A DNA stretch of 64,000 bases from Alkalicoccus daliensis (lineage in GTDB: Bacteria; Bacillota; Bacilli; Bacillales; Salisediminibacteriaceae): NCBI RefSeq assembly GCF_900103955.1, contig NZ_FNIL01000009.1:1-64000 (forward strand). Direction: 5' to 3'. Below, piece by piece: positions 16,705 to 25,713 of this stretch. Below the pieces are notes generated by a model that worked only from the letters and a program-made list of their open reading frames with translations, did not search any database and was not told where the DNA came from. Position numbers and translations under genes: made by a program. Numbering within the stretch: the stretch's first letter is position 1; each line of letters begins with the position of its first letter.

Positions 16705-17661
16705 ATGGAAAATAAGTCACTGAAGCAGGTGAAAGTACAGGGGGAGCGCTGGTTCCCAGCAGAAACAACATTCGCGGAAGAAATGAAAGAACTTTGGGGA
16801 GACTGGTACTGTGATTCAGAAGTAACAAAGCTTCGGTCTGTGCTGCTGCACAGACCTGGAAAAGAGTTAGAAGGAATTACTGAAGAGAATTTTTCGGAGT
16901 ACCGGTTCAGGGGAGCGATAGATGCAGAAAAGGCGAGAAAAGAGCAGGACGCGCTTGCTGATATATACCGTGAGCACAATGTAGAAGTACATTATGTAAA
17001 AGGGCAGCGCGAAGACAAGCCTAACGCCATGTTTCTTCGTGATTTAGTTTTTATGACTCCGGAAGGAGCGATTATCTGCCGCCCGGCAATTCCTGCAAGG
17101 CGGGGAGAAGAGAAAGCAGTGGCACAGACGCTTGCATCTCTTGGTGTTCCTATCATAAAAACTATAAATGGAGAAGGTTTCTTTGAAGGAGCCTGTGCGA
17201 TGTGGGTAAATCGGGAAACAGTGGTAATAGGAACGGGAAGCAGAGCAAATGAAGCCGGTGCTTCCCAGGTTGAGGCGGAGCTTCGCAACATTGGGGTAAA
17301 GAAAATTATTAAAACACAAATTCCCTATGGCTCCATTCATTTAGATGGATATATGAATATGGCTGATACAAACAAGCTGGCAGTCTTTCCATGGCATCTT
17401 GCCTATGACTGCGCAAAAGCTCTTATGGATGCAGGAATAGAACTGATAGAGGTTACGGATATCCAGGAACTTAAAGAAGGAATGGCGCTAAACTTTGTCA
17501 CGCTGGAACCTGGGAAAGTAGTAATGCCGTCAGGAAATCCGAATACAAAAAAGCTACTGGAGGCTCATGGGATTGAAGTACTGGAAACAGAACTTGGAGA
17601 ACTCATGAACGGCTGGGGCTCTATGCATTGTATGTCTTTATTTTTAAAGCGGGACGCCTGA
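16705..17661 (+). CDS. Amidinotransferase / arginine-deiminase-family enzyme
   Basis: A 318-residue guanidino-group-modifying enzyme fold. It starts like arginine deiminase ([17 protein letters not shown]). Catalytic landmarks are MFLRD, FEG at 160-162, His212 in SIHLDGYMNMAD and nucleophile Cys309 in GSMHCMSL. The usual FEGGD is FEGAC, so an Asp that normally contacts the guanidinium is a cysteine (Cys164); substrate may differ from arginine. Distinct from the true arginine deiminase at 57712, with which it shares only the general fold. The ATG at 16705 follows GGGGAGGAAG. Could be a dimethylarginase-like or amidinotransferase activity; not resolved. Confidence 0.75.
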   Translation: MENKSLKQVKVQGERWFPAETTFAEEMKELWGDWYCDSEVTKLRSVLLHRPGKELEGITEENFSEYRFRGAIDAEKARKEQDALADIYREHNVEVHYVKGQREDKPNAMFLRDLVFMTPEGAIICRPAIPARRGEEKAVAQTLASLGVPIIKTINGEGFFEGACAMWVNRETVVIGTGSRANEAGASQVEAELRNIGVKKIIKTQIPYGSIHLDGYMNMADTNKLAVFPWHLAYDCAKALMDAGIELIEVTDIQELKEGMALNFVTLEPGKVVMPSGNPNTKKLLEAHGIEVLETELGELMNGWGSMHCMSLFLKRDA

Positions 17662-17709
17662 GCTGTACTATTGAAAAACAAAACGATCATTAAAGAGAGG
17701 ATTCACTTT

Positions 17710-18612
17710 ATGAGACCGGAAGAAATAAAAGATTTAGCAAAAAAACATGGAATTGAGATAAAACTGGAGACGCTTCAAATCAATGATTCTGGACTTGATT
17801 TCATTGTGGGCTTAGGAACAGATACGATGGGGATGGCCTGGATATTAAGGGTTCCAAGAAGAAAAGATGCAGTCAAGGCTGCAGAAGTGGAAAAAAGACT
17901 TCTGGAAGCAGTAAAATCAGAGGTGCTAGCAGAAGTTCCGGTATGGATTATATTTCATGAAGAATTAATAGCTTACCCACAGCTGACAGGGAAACCTGCA
18001 GGAACAATTGATCCCAAAACACAGTCCTATCAGTGGGAGATAGATGTGGAAAATGTACCTGAGTCATTTCATCGTACGCTGGCACGTGCAATGGTATCAC
18101 TGCATCAGATAAATGATTCAGCACGATGGAAAGAAGCTGGAATTACTGTGGAACAAGTCGTCGAGCTCAGCAGCAGTATGCGCAGGAGGATGGAAAAAGT
18201 GAAGCAGGAATATGAGATACACCCTGAACGATGGGACCGCTGGCAGCAATGGCTGAATACGGAAGAGATGTGGCCTCCTTTTACCGGCCTGGTGCATGGA
18301 GATCTTCATGCAGGACACATCATGGTCGATAAAGACGCCAATGTGACAGGGTTTATTGACTGGACAGAGGCAAAAATTACTGACACCAGCATCGATTTCA
18401 CTGCTCACTATATGACATTTGGTGAAAGCGGCCTGGACAAGCTCCTCACCTGCTATGAAGAATTTGGCGGGAAAACTTGGACTCGCATGAAGGATCACAT
18501 TCTCATGCGTGCGGATGCTTTTTCAATAGATGTAGCTGAATTTGCCGCCCGTTCAAGTTTAAAAGAATACAAAGAAATGGCAGAGAAAGAGTTGAAGTCC
18601 CCTCCTGCATAA
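17710..18612 (+). CDS. Macrolide 2'-phosphotransferase-like (Mph/APH) kinase
   Basis: A 300-residue aminoglycoside-phosphotransferase-fold kinase. The order of motifs fits the Mph family: MAWILRVPR with the ATP-binding Lys/Arg region, catalytic loop VHGDLHAGHIMVD, and GFIDWTEAKITD as the metal-binding loop, followed by DFTAHY. Chromosomal Mph-like enzymes of about 300 residues are common in Bacillus and inactivate macrolides with GTP. No drug specificity can be inferred here. The ATG at 17710 follows AGAGAGGATT. It ends a run with the DinB and amidinotransferase genes and is followed by a terminator. Confidence 0.75.
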   Translation: MRPEEIKDLAKKHGIEIKLETLQINDSGLDFIVGLGTDTMGMAWILRVPRRKDAVKAAEVEKRLLEAVKSEVLAEVPVWIIFHEELIAYPQLTGKPAGTIDPKTQSYQWEIDVENVPESFHRTLARAMVSLHQINDSARWKEAGITVEQVVELSSSMRRRMEKVKQEYEIHPERWDRWQQWLNTEEMWPPFTGLVHGDLHAGHIMVDKDANVTGFIDWTEAKITDTSIDFTAHYMTFGESGLDKLLTCYEEFGGKTWTRMKDHILMRADAFSIDVAEFAARSSLKEYKEMAEKELKSPPA

Positions 18613-18622
18613 ATAAAAAACA

Positions 18623-18675
18623 GAAGAAGCCCCGGGCACAGATCAGGTTTGATATGCTCGGGGCTTCTTTTATTT
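18623..18675 (+). terminator. Rho-independent terminator
   Basis: AAGAAGCCCCGGGCA pairs with TGCTCGGGGCTTCTT, then T-rich tail. It overlaps the stop of the broken minus-strand ORF. Confidence 0.85.
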
Positions 18676-18824
18676 TCGGTATTTTTCACGCGGAGGATCA
18701 GTACGCTTACTGCCAGCCTTAGCGATCAATAACTGGCCGACCGTAACAGCAAGTGCTAATAAAAGGATCAAATCAACAATCGTCTGTCCGGTGCCGCCAA
18801 AAGGTAAAGTTTCATGATATGCAT
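18670..18824 (-). pseudogene. Small membrane-protein ORF broken near its start
   Basis: A strongly coding-like reading frame (49 residues if repaired) has GGTGQTIVDLILLLALAVTV as a membrane helix followed by a basic tail ending REKYRK. The ATG next to the AAAGGCG ribosome site, at 18824, is out of frame with it. Removing 5 bases right after ATG CAT restores a full frame, and the length (155) is exactly 50 codons plus 5. A small insertion from a CAT-AT-CAT duplication is the simplest reading. The rest of this gap to 18981 shows nothing. Confidence 0.4.
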
Positions 18825-18981
18825 CGCCTTTCTATTAGACATTTGTACTCGTCTGACAGATAGAGGATTGATGAACGAGCATGCTGATGCTATTATTCCA
18901 TACCCATTTTAAGGGAATTTATGCAGAAGCTGAAATTTTTAAGTATAAAGTCTTAATTGTTAACATTCAGATGAAAATAAG

Positions 18982-19902
18982 TTAAATGTGGTCCGGCTCT
19001 TCTAAAAAGATTTCTTCTAAAGACGGCTGATCCACTTCTGCTTCATAAATATCTACTTCCAGCATCATAATTCTTTTCAGCAAAGAAGGGATAGCTTCTT
19101 CAGAAGAAACCTCGACAAATAAATAATTTTTATCCCAGGAGTGGGAAAGCTTTGCTTCATCCAGAGAACTTTTCAGCCTTTTTTTATCCACTTCTTCCAG
19201 CTCGGAGGAGGTTTTCAGCCGGACAGTAAAAGTCGCAGAAAATTTCCGCTGTAATTCATAAAGAGACCCCTGCAGGGAAATTTCTCCTTCTTTCATAATC
19301 GCAATCTGTGTGCAGATTTTTTCTACTTCATCCAGATTGTGCGAAGTCATAAAAATAGTTTTTCCCTGCTCATGCAGTTGAATAATCAATTTCTGCATGT
19401 GAATTACCGATTCTGCATCAAGTCCGGAAGTCGGCTCATCAAGAATCAGCAGTTCCGGATCGTGAATCAATGCCTGCGCTACACCCAGCTTTTTTTTCAT
19501 CCCAAAAGAATAGGTGTGAAGTTTTTTCTTTCTATCTTCCCAGAGACCAACTGTTTCCAGTGTTTCTTCAATTTTTAATCTGCTGGCTTTATTTCCTGAA
19601 AGGCGGCTGAAATAAGAAAGGTGCTGTACAGCGGACATATCATCATAAAAGGAAGAATAATCCGGAAGAACCCCAATACGGTACTTATTTGCATCGATTC
19701 CTAAATTTTCTTCAAATAAATATACTTCTCCGGAAGTCGGCTTCATAATATCCGTCAGCATATTAATAAAAGTGGATTTTCCGGCTCCATTGCGTCCAAG
19801 AAACCCGAAAATTTCTCCCTGTGCTACTTCCAGGGTAATCTTATTTACGACAACTTCTCCTCTGAATGCTTTCGTTAAGTTTTCTGTGCGGATTACTCTC
19901 AT
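18982..19902 (-). CDS. ABC transporter ATP-binding protein
   Basis: A 306-residue ATPase of the ABC-2 exporter type. Walker A is GRNGAGKST, the Q-loop region reads GVLPDYSSFYDDMS, the signature is YSFGMKKKLG (a variant of LSGGQ), Walker B is LLILDEPTSGLD and the switch His lies in MTSHNL. A C-terminal ~90-residue extension is common in this subfamily. Its start overlaps the permease stop by one base (TAATG), implying translational coupling. The exported substrate is unknown. Confidence 0.85.
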   Translation of the reverse strand: MRVIRTENLTKAFRGEVVVNKITLEVAQGEIFGFLGRNGAGKSTFINMLTDIMKPTSGEVYLFEENLGIDANKYRIGVLPDYSSFYDDMSAVQHLSYFSRLSGNKASRLKIEETLETVGLWEDRKKKLHTYSFGMKKKLGVAQALIHDPELLILDEPTSGLDAESVIHMQKLIIQLHEQGKTIFMTSHNLDEVEKICTQIAIMKEGEISLQGSLYELQRKFSATFTVRLKTSSELEEVDKKRLKSSLDEAKLSHSWDKNYLFVEVSSEEAIPSLLKRIMMLEVDIYEAEVDQPSLEEIFLEEPDHI

Positions 19903-20585
19903 TAGAAATCCCTCCCCTGAAATATTTTCGTTGAGAGAGCAAGCAATAATAAGCCGATTAGAAATGGAATTGCCATATAGATAAAATCAAACTGGAAGTA
20001 ATAATATGGCGTAAAGAACTTGAACCAGTTAATGTATATATTTTCAGAGAGTACCGCCCAAACTGATAAAACAGGAATGGTAAAAGCTAAGATAATTCCG
20101 AGAAACATAGACAGACTGGAGCTTCTTATCACTACAGAGAGAAACAGCGTGAGAGAAATGCAGTAAAAAATAAATATAAGAAATTCAAGAAAAGCAGTAA
20201 AGAAAAACCTTTCTGAAAAATAGCTGATGATAAGAGTGGTTATTAACAGAAGAATAAACCAGTAGGCCAGAATGCCGAATAATTTTCCCATAATGATATC
20301 ACCGCGGGAAGCCTTCGTAACAAGAAACCTGATCGTACTGGATTCTACTTCTTTATTTACCGAATTATGAGAAAGAGTTAATACAAAAAGCAGGCCGAAT
20401 GACAAGATGGATGCAGAAAGTCCAGCTGCATAGGGTGCGTTTGTAGAAAGACCTTCAAACCCTTCAGGGATAAGTTCTGCTCCCTGTGCAATTAAATAAG
20501 CAGTAGCAGTAAGTACGGCAATCAGAAAGTAAGGGCGGACTCCTTTAAATAAATCCCTAAATTCTCTATAGCCAATCGTCCACAT
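19902..20585 (-). CDS. ABC-2 type permease
   Basis: A 227-residue integral membrane protein with about six hydrophobic helices, first starting around YFLIAVLTATAYLIA. A cytoplasmic stretch SVNKEVESSTIRFLVTKASRGDIIMGK is typical of ABC-2 permeases such as NatB-like exporters. It precedes and overlaps its ATPase. The ATG at 20585 has GGAGGGAAATGT nearby. Monopartner exporter; cargo unknown. Confidence 0.8.
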   Translation of the reverse strand: MWTIGYREFRDLFKGVRPYFLIAVLTATAYLIAQGAELIPEGFEGLSTNAPYAAGLSASILSFGLLFVLTLSHNSVNKEVESSTIRFLVTKASRGDIIMGKLFGILAYWFILLLITTLIISYFSERFFFTAFLEFLIFIFYCISLTLFLSVVIRSSSLSMFLGIILAFTIPVLSVWAVLSENIYINWFKFFTPYYYFQFDFIYMAIPFLIGLLLLALSTKIFQGRDF

Positions 20586-20934
20586 ACATTTCCCTCCTTA
20601 AAGTTACTTGTGCTGGTATTACTTATGATGATAGCAGAACCTTGTGGATTTTGCTTCTTAAATAAGGGGCCGCCGGTTTACGCTTTGTTCTTACAGCTGT
20701 CAAACAAAAGAAAGTCTGCTTCTATCACGAACAGTGCTGTCAGAAAAGGCACGCAGGCGTACCTTTCTTATATTAACACCGGTCTTAAACCAAGCCTAAA
20801 AGAAAAAGTTTTTCCGCATTTTATTGAGGGAATGATTCAAACAGCAATGGTGCTTTACGGAATATGTTAGGAGGTTCAAAGAGCCGGGAAGTGGGAATAG
20901 ATTATTAGAAATTGAAGAATAGGGAGGAAACGAA
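20586..20934. other. Intergenic region before a small stress-type ORF
   Basis: An open plus-strand frame of 86 codons (20610-20870) lacks a ribosome site and family resemblance; I do not call it. The notable feature is the SigB-like promoter at 20874. Confidence 0.4.
20874..20898 (+). promoter_or_regulatory. Candidate SigB promoter for a 36-residue protein
   Basis: GTTCAA-N13-GGGAAT, close to the SigB consensus, ends 36 bases before the small-protein ATG. Confidence 0.55.
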
Positions 20935-21045
20935 ATGAAGTACACGAAAAACGAAATCTACCTAATGCTGGAACACCTTGATGAAGAAGAACTAAGACTT
21001 GTATACCGATTTATTAACGAACTAAAAGGCAGAGAAGAAAAATAA
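20935..21045 (+). CDS. Small acidic helical protein, 36 residues
   Basis: MKYTKNEIYLMLEHLDEEEL is followed by RLVYRFINELKGREEK. A strong ribosome site (AGGGAGGAAACGA), a SigB-like promoter and a terminator make this a complete small gene. The pattern LEHLDEEELRLVYRFI recurs in short Firmicutes proteins and in tails of some regulators, suggesting an amphipathic helix pair for protein contacts. Function unknown. Confidence 0.7.
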   Translation: MKYTKNEIYLMLEHLDEEELRLVYRFINELKGREEK

Positions 21046-21059
21046 CAATATAAAATAAG

Positions 21060-21095
21060 AATAACAGCGTCCCAATAAGAAGGGACGCTGTTATT
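21060..21095. terminator. Bidirectional rho-independent terminator
   Basis: AATAACAGCGTCCC pairs with GGGACGCTGTTATT, serving the small ORF on plus and the flavin-reductase gene on minus, whose stop lies at its edge. Confidence 0.85.
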
Positions 21096-21630
21096 ACAGG
21101 TTAAATCCTTTAAAAGGCAGTGTAAGAGGACCGGTCATATAATCCTCTTCTCTTTCAGCAGATAAATATTCGACATTCAGATTTTTTTTGTCAGGATGAA
21201 GTGCCTTTGCATCGACAATATCACCAACTGCGATGACAAAATCTCCATTATCGATAAGAGAGTGAACCTTGCAGTCAAAGTAAGCGACAGCGTCTTTTAA
21301 AATAGGCGTACCCGTTTCTGCATAAATAAAATGTTCTTCCCCGATTTCTTGAATCGACTGATTGCCGGAAAAGAACTTATCATGAAATTCTTCCTGATCC
21401 GCTGCCGCCAGACTGAGGGCCCACCTTCCAGAATTTTTTACAATCTCTGTTCCTTCAAACTCTTTCGGAAAACAGGTCAGCATTCGCGGCGGGTGATGGG
21501 AGCACTGGGTAGTCCAGCAGCCAAAGTGGAAGTGGGCACGCTTGTCATCAGAAGTAGATACAAAAAAGACGCCCCGGGAGCGGAGCCCGTAAATCTGGCT
21601 GTATTTATCTCTGCTTTGATTAGAATCCAT
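21094..21630 (-). CDS. Flavin-reductase-like FMN-binding protein
   Basis: A 178-residue split-barrel flavoprotein of the flavin-reductase-like group. The order of segments is typical: an N-terminal beta strand RGVFFVSTSDDKRAHFHFGCW, PPRMLTCFPKEFEGTEIVKNSGRWALSLAA, a K/N-rich loop DKFFSGNQSIQEIG, then AVAYFDCKVHSLIDNGDFVIAVGDIVDAK, the dimer strand. Reduced flavin would be supplied to a partner or used directly; no partner is adjacent. ATG with TGGAGGAGT upstream. Terminator shared with the facing gene. Confidence 0.75.
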   Translation of the reverse strand: MDSNQSRDKYSQIYGLRSRGVFFVSTSDDKRAHFHFGCWTTQCSHHPPRMLTCFPKEFEGTEIVKNSGRWALSLAAADQEEFHDKFFSGNQSIQEIGEEHFIYAETGTPILKDAVAYFDCKVHSLIDNGDFVIAVGDIVDAKALHPDKKNLNVEYLSAEREEDYMTGPLTLPFKGFNL

Positions 21631-21753
21631 GTGTTACTCCTCCAGTAGCAGGCTTCTTGAAAATTCAGTAGAAGAGCCGCATATTTTTTATAAAAAAAAC
21701 TCGTTCCTGCATTCAGGTTTTCTGCTGAAGGAACGAGAAAGATTTTATTTACG

Positions 21754-22260
21754 TCAGCGATCATTTTCTTTCGTGTCAGGATGATTGCTGTTCTTTTTTT
21801 CGTTCTCATCCTGGGAAAAGTTTTCTTCGGTGGAAGGAACGACTCTGCCGTCAGGAACTTCCACTCCCTTTGGAGTTTCTTCTGCGAGCACGACAATTTT
21901 GCCGCTGTTTACTTCAGCTTCGTACTGCTCTGCCTCTGTGTCTGTGAGTCCAAATGCTGTAAACACCTGCGGACCCGTAGCTTCTGCAGCTTCTTTTTCC
22001 CCTTTATTATCGGCCTCTCCTTTAAATGTTTTTTTCACTTTCTCCCAGAAGGAAGGATCTTCAGCGTCTTTTTCAGATCTGCCTTCGGTTGTTTCTACGT
22101 TGACATCCATATCTTCTTCCAGCCAGGAAGTGTGCTCGTTTTTATTGGCAATAATGTTGATTGTATGCGGCTGATGTCCATCGAACTTTAAGTCATTTAC
22201 TGTTTTTAAAACTTCCTCTTTTGTTTGATATACGCCGACAACTCTTTTACCCACGTTCAT
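21754..22260 (-). CDS. General stress protein, YflT domain
   Basis: A 168-residue soluble protein with the YflT/GSP17M domain at the N-terminus: RVVGVYQTKEEVLKTVNDLKFDGH, then NEHTSWLEEDMDVNVET, then the conserved FWEKVKKTFKG and a C-terminal GLTDTEAEQYEAEVNSGKIVVLAEE. The tail is acidic and polar, unlike family members of about 110-130 residues. B. subtilis YflT is SigB-controlled; molecular role unknown. A second copy lies just upstream on the same strand (22377). Confidence 0.8.
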   Translation of the reverse strand: MNVGKRVVGVYQTKEEVLKTVNDLKFDGHQPHTINIIANKNEHTSWLEEDMDVNVETTEGRSEKDAEDPSFWEKVKKTFKGEADNKGEKEAAEATGPQVFTAFGLTDTEAEQYEAEVNSGKIVVLAEETPKGVEVPDGRVVPSTEENFSQDENEKKNSNHPDTKENDR

Positions 22261-22376
22261 ACCTCCTTCATTTATTACGTGCCGATTCCTTAGCAGAAGA
22301 GCAGGAGAGATATCCGCTCCTGTAAATCTGCCGTGATAAAAAATTAACTATTAAATTAAAAATCTTTTACTTCTGC

Positions 22377-22775
22377 TTAAATGCGCGCAGAACCGGAAGA
22401 ACTGTCAGGAACGAGCAGCAGAAATCTGCCATTGCTGACGTCTGCTTCATACTCCTGGGCAGCTGCTTCGTTTAATCCATACTTTGTTAAGTCCATTTCG
22501 CCGGCTTTCTGCCCCTCGCCGGAAAAATCCGTTTGTCCCTGAAATACAGCTTTTACCTTATCCCAGAAAGAAGTTTCCGGACCTTCAACTGCATCAGGTT
22601 TATTCTCCATCGTTTTTACGTCAGCGCCCGTTTTATCTTTCAGCCAGGAAATAGAAGCATTTTCATTAGCTACAAGAAAAAGTTCTTCTGGGGCGTACCC
22701 TTCCTGCTGAAGATCTTCGGCAGCTGCTTTCACTTCTGCTTCTGAATCATATACGCCAATTACTTTTCTGCTCAT
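22377..22775 (-). CDS. General stress protein, YflT domain (paralog)
   Basis: A 132-residue protein paralogous to the one at 21754, with KVIGVYDSEAEVKAAAEDLQQ, SISWLKDKTGADVKTMENK, FWDKVKAVFQG and GLNEAAAQEYEADVSNGRFLLLV in the same order. A good SigB-like promoter sits about 60 bases upstream, in agreement with the known stress control of this family. It and the 21754 gene are separated by 116 bases and may form one transcript. Biochemical function unknown. Confidence 0.8.
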   Translation of the reverse strand: MSRKVIGVYDSEAEVKAAAEDLQQEGYAPEELFLVANENASISWLKDKTGADVKTMENKPDAVEGPETSFWDKVKAVFQGQTDFSGEGQKAGEMDLTKYGLNEAAAQEYEADVSNGRFLLLVPDSSSGSARI

Positions 22776-23148
22776 TCAAGACATCCTCCTTATACGCTTT
22801 TTAAATGATCGGTATATTTGTTGATATAGAAACTATTCCCATAACGAATCATCTGAAACTTCGTTCTATTATTTTCCCTGCTTGCCAGGCTGCAAAATAA
22901 TATACACATTCAAAACATAAAGGATTTCAATCATGCAGGACCTTCAATTAACGGTGACGAATATAAAAGTAAAGTAATAAAGTCACAGTGTTACAATACA
23001 TAGAGTTTTGCATTATAAGGTGCAGTTGAAAAGGAGAAAGAAGATAGTGATTCCAGATTTTTGTTGCTAAGAAGGGAGCTTTCCAGGGAGGGATTCAGCT
23101 AGTCATTGTAAAGATTCTTCAAAAAATAAAAAAGTCAGGGGGAGGCAA
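22776..23148. other. Divergent intergenic region
   Basis: Contains the minus-strand SigB-like promoter (22835) and the upstream region of the penicillin acylase gene. No ORF with a ribosome site. Confidence 0.4.
22835..22859 (-). promoter_or_regulatory. Candidate SigB promoter for YflT paralog
   Basis: On the minus strand GTTTCA-N13-GGGAAT, a near-consensus SigB promoter, about 60 bases before the start at 22775. Confidence 0.7.
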
Positions 23149-25671
23149 ATGAGAAATGTATCTACATATAATCGAGAGTACAAATCTTTTTTTCAACGAA
23201 GATGGGTAAAGGCTCTGTTATGGATAGGGGCGGTAATAGCAGTATTGATCATTCTTGGGCTGTTTGCAGCAAACTGGTTTGTGGGGAAAAGCCACCCGGA
23301 ACTGGACGGAGCAGTTTTGGAAGCTCCAGTTTCTTCAGAAGTAGAAGTAGTGCGTGATGACCGCGGCGTCGCGAAAATTATTTCTTCAGATATAGAAGAT
23401 TTATTTTTTGCGCAGGGATATGTAATGGCGCAGGATCGATTATTTCAGATGGATATGACAAGGCGTCTGGCAGGGGGGAAACTCTCGGAGGTTGTAGGGG
23501 AAGCGGCACTGGAAAGTGACAAATACTTTCGTACATATGGGATGCACCGTGCAACTGAAGCATTAACTGAGGAATTTGACCAGGAAACAAGGGAGATAGT
23601 AGAGGCTTTTGCAGCTGGTGTCACTGCGTATATTGATACAGCTTTTGCAGAAGGAGAGCAGCCGCTGGAATTTCGTATCCTCGGTTACGAGCCTGAGCCA
23701 TGGACGATAGAAGATACTGCAATTGCAGTGAAATATATGGGATATACTCTCACAGGGAACTTTGAAGATGAATTAAAGAATTATGAACTCCTGCGAATGC
23801 TCGGACCGGAAGCGGCGCAATTATTTCCTGACTATCACCGGCATGAAAATTTCCCTGTAATCGGCCAGGAAGCTGCTCCACATAATGATGAAAGCACAGA
23901 GATTGAATTCTTTGAAGAGAACGGATTCGCACAGGCGCTTTATTTAGAAGAGGTAGAAGAGCTGCTTAATTTTGTACCTGATACCTGGAATGGAAGTAAT
24001 AATTGGGCAGTAAGCGGAGAATACACGGAGAGCGGGATGCCGATGCTCGGAGATGACCCGCACCTGGGGCTTGCCGTTCCAAGTGTTTGGTATCAGACAC
24101 ATCTGGAGCTGGAAGATGATTTTCATTCCATCGGGGTGACAGTGCCGGGTATACCGGGCGTCGTTTTGGGGCATAATGGCAAAGTCAGCTGGGGAGTAAC
24201 ATCTATGTCAGCTGATTATGAGGATGTTTTTCTGGAGCAGGTGAACCCGGAAGCACCGAATGAATTTTTATTTGATGGAGAATGGGAGGAAGCGGAATTA
24301 ATTGATGAAGAAATCTATATAGAAGGAGAAGAGGAGCCCTATATTCACCGGGTGGAAATCACGAGAAACGGACCGGTCATGAATAAAATAATGGAAGAAG
24401 GACCATACCAGGCGTTTTCTCTCAGATGGAGCGGATTGGAAGCTGGAGAGGAGCTGAATGGAATTCTCCGTTTAAACCGTGCTGAAAACGCGGAGGAGTT
24501 CGCAGCCGGGCTGGAAGGATTCGTCACGCCGGGGCTGAGCTGGGTATTCGCTGATACAGAAGGAAATATCGGCTACCGCGGCCAGGCATTGCTGCCAGTG
24601 AGAAATGAGTCAGATGGAAGGCTGCCGGTCCCCGGCTGGGAGCCGGAATATCAGTGGGATGGTTTTGTCCCGGCAGAGGATCTTCCTGCGGTGATGAATC
24701 CGGACAGCGGCTATATTATGACAGCGAATCACAGCCCGATAGATGAAACTTACGAGTATGAAATCGGGCGCAGCTATTTTCCTTACCGAGGTCTGCGGTT
24801 AGAAGAAATGATAGCGGAGAAAATTACAGCAGAGAAGCCCTTTACGCTGGATACAATGAAAGAAATGCAGCTGGATGTAACCAATACACAGGCGCGTATG
24901 CTCGTGCCGCTGATGACAGAAGCTGTAGCAAGGTGGGACAGTGACACAGAAGAAGCGAGCAGTATGGACGGAGAGGAACTGGACGAACTGTCCGCACTGG
25001 AACAGGAAGCGCTCGATCTGTTGCAGGAGTGGGACTATACAGAGAATGCAGACAGTGCAGAAGCACTAATATGGCAGATCTGGTATGAAACACTGCCGGA
25101 AGCAATGTTTGAACGGTACCTGCATGTAGAAGTGACAAACCATTTATCACGGCATTTTGCACTGGAAGAAGCTGCGGATCATCCGGAAGGAATATTATTT
25201 GGATTTTTGGATGAAAGGTGGCACGTATCTTTCGCACAGGCAGCAAGGGAAACTTTTTATGAAGCAGTTACCCGGGCAGAGGAAATGCAGGGGGGAGATA
25301 CGGACAGCTGGGCGTGGGGCGACTGGCATGCCGTGAAGATTGAACATCCTCTGGGAGCAGTCTGGCCTTTAAATCACCTGCTGAATGTGGAAGGAGAGGG
25401 AATCGGGGGAAGCGGCTTTACTCCTGGCGCAGCAAGCTATGATATAGAAACAGGTGCTGCAAACCACGGTGCAGGCTGGAGGTTTATTGCTGATCTTGCT
25501 TCTCCGGACACGCATTATGATGTGAACATTCCAGGACAGTCCGGGCAGTGGCGGTCTCCGTATTATGACGACCAGCTGGAAGATTGGACAGCAGGAGAAT
25601 ATGAACAAATGATTTATGATAAAGAAGAACAGGAAGATATGGACCGGGTAAGGTTCATTCCGTCAGAATAA
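23149..25671 (+). CDS. Penicillin-acylase-family Ntn hydrolase, membrane-anchored
   Basis: An 840-residue amidohydrolase precursor. An N-terminal membrane helix at about residues 20-42 (ALLWIGAVIAVLIILGLF) would anchor it outside the cell. The alpha-chain region has RDDRGVAKI and AQGYVMAQDRLFQMDMTRR, standard for the family. Autocleavage would expose Ser283 in NGSNNWAVSG as the N-terminal nucleophile of the beta chain; GVTSMSADYEDVFLEQ and the tail ANHGAGWRFIADL are also conserved. Such enzymes act on beta-lactam side chains or acyl-homoserine lactones, so the natural substrate is open. Strong GGGGGAGG site. A PPOX-type flavoprotein follows. Confidence 0.9.
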   Translation: MRNVSTYNREYKSFFQRRWVKALLWIGAVIAVLIILGLFAANWFVGKSHPELDGAVLEAPVSSEVEVVRDDRGVAKIISSDIEDLFFAQGYVMAQDRLFQMDMTRRLAGGKLSEVVGEAALESDKYFRTYGMHRATEALTEEFDQETREIVEAFAAGVTAYIDTAFAEGEQPLEFRILGYEPEPWTIEDTAIAVKYMGYTLTGNFEDELKNYELLRMLGPEAAQLFPDYHRHENFPVIGQEAAPHNDESTEIEFFEENGFAQALYLEEVEELLNFVPDTWNGSNNWAVSGEYTESGMPMLGDDPHLGLAVPSVWYQTHLELEDDFHSIGVTVPGIPGVVLGHNGKVSWGVTSMSADYEDVFLEQVNPEAPNEFLFDGEWEEAELIDEEIYIEGEEEPYIHRVEITRNGPVMNKIMEEGPYQAFSLRWSGLEAGEELNGILRLNRAENAEEFAAGLEGFVTPGLSWVFADTEGNIGYRGQALLPVRNESDGRLPVPGWEPEYQWDGFVPAEDLPAVMNPDSGYIMTANHSPIDETYEYEIGRSYFPYRGLRLEEMIAEKITAEKPFTLDTMKEMQLDVTNTQARMLVPLMTEAVARWDSDTEEASSMDGEELDELSALEQEALDLLQEWDYTENADSAEALIWQIWYETLPEAMFERYLHVEVTNHLSRHFALEEAADHPEGILFGFLDERWHVSFAQAARETFYEAVTRAEEMQGGDTDSWAWGDWHAVKIEHPLGAVWPLNHLLNVEGEGIGGSGFTPGAASYDIETGAANHGAGWRFIADLASPDTHYDVNIPGQSGQWRSPYYDDQLEDWTAGEYEQMIYDKEEQEDMDRVRFIPSE

Positions 25672-25713
25672 ATGCCAGAGAAAATAATCTCTGCAAAAGG
25701 AGAGTCATCTGTA

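Noticed and set aside
20610-20870. 86-codon open frame
   Set aside because: No ribosome site, no family resemblance and irregular composition.
22261-22376. SigB promoter directly before the 21754-22260 YflT gene
   Set aside because: No acceptable -35/-10 pair found; read-through from 22835 is more likely.
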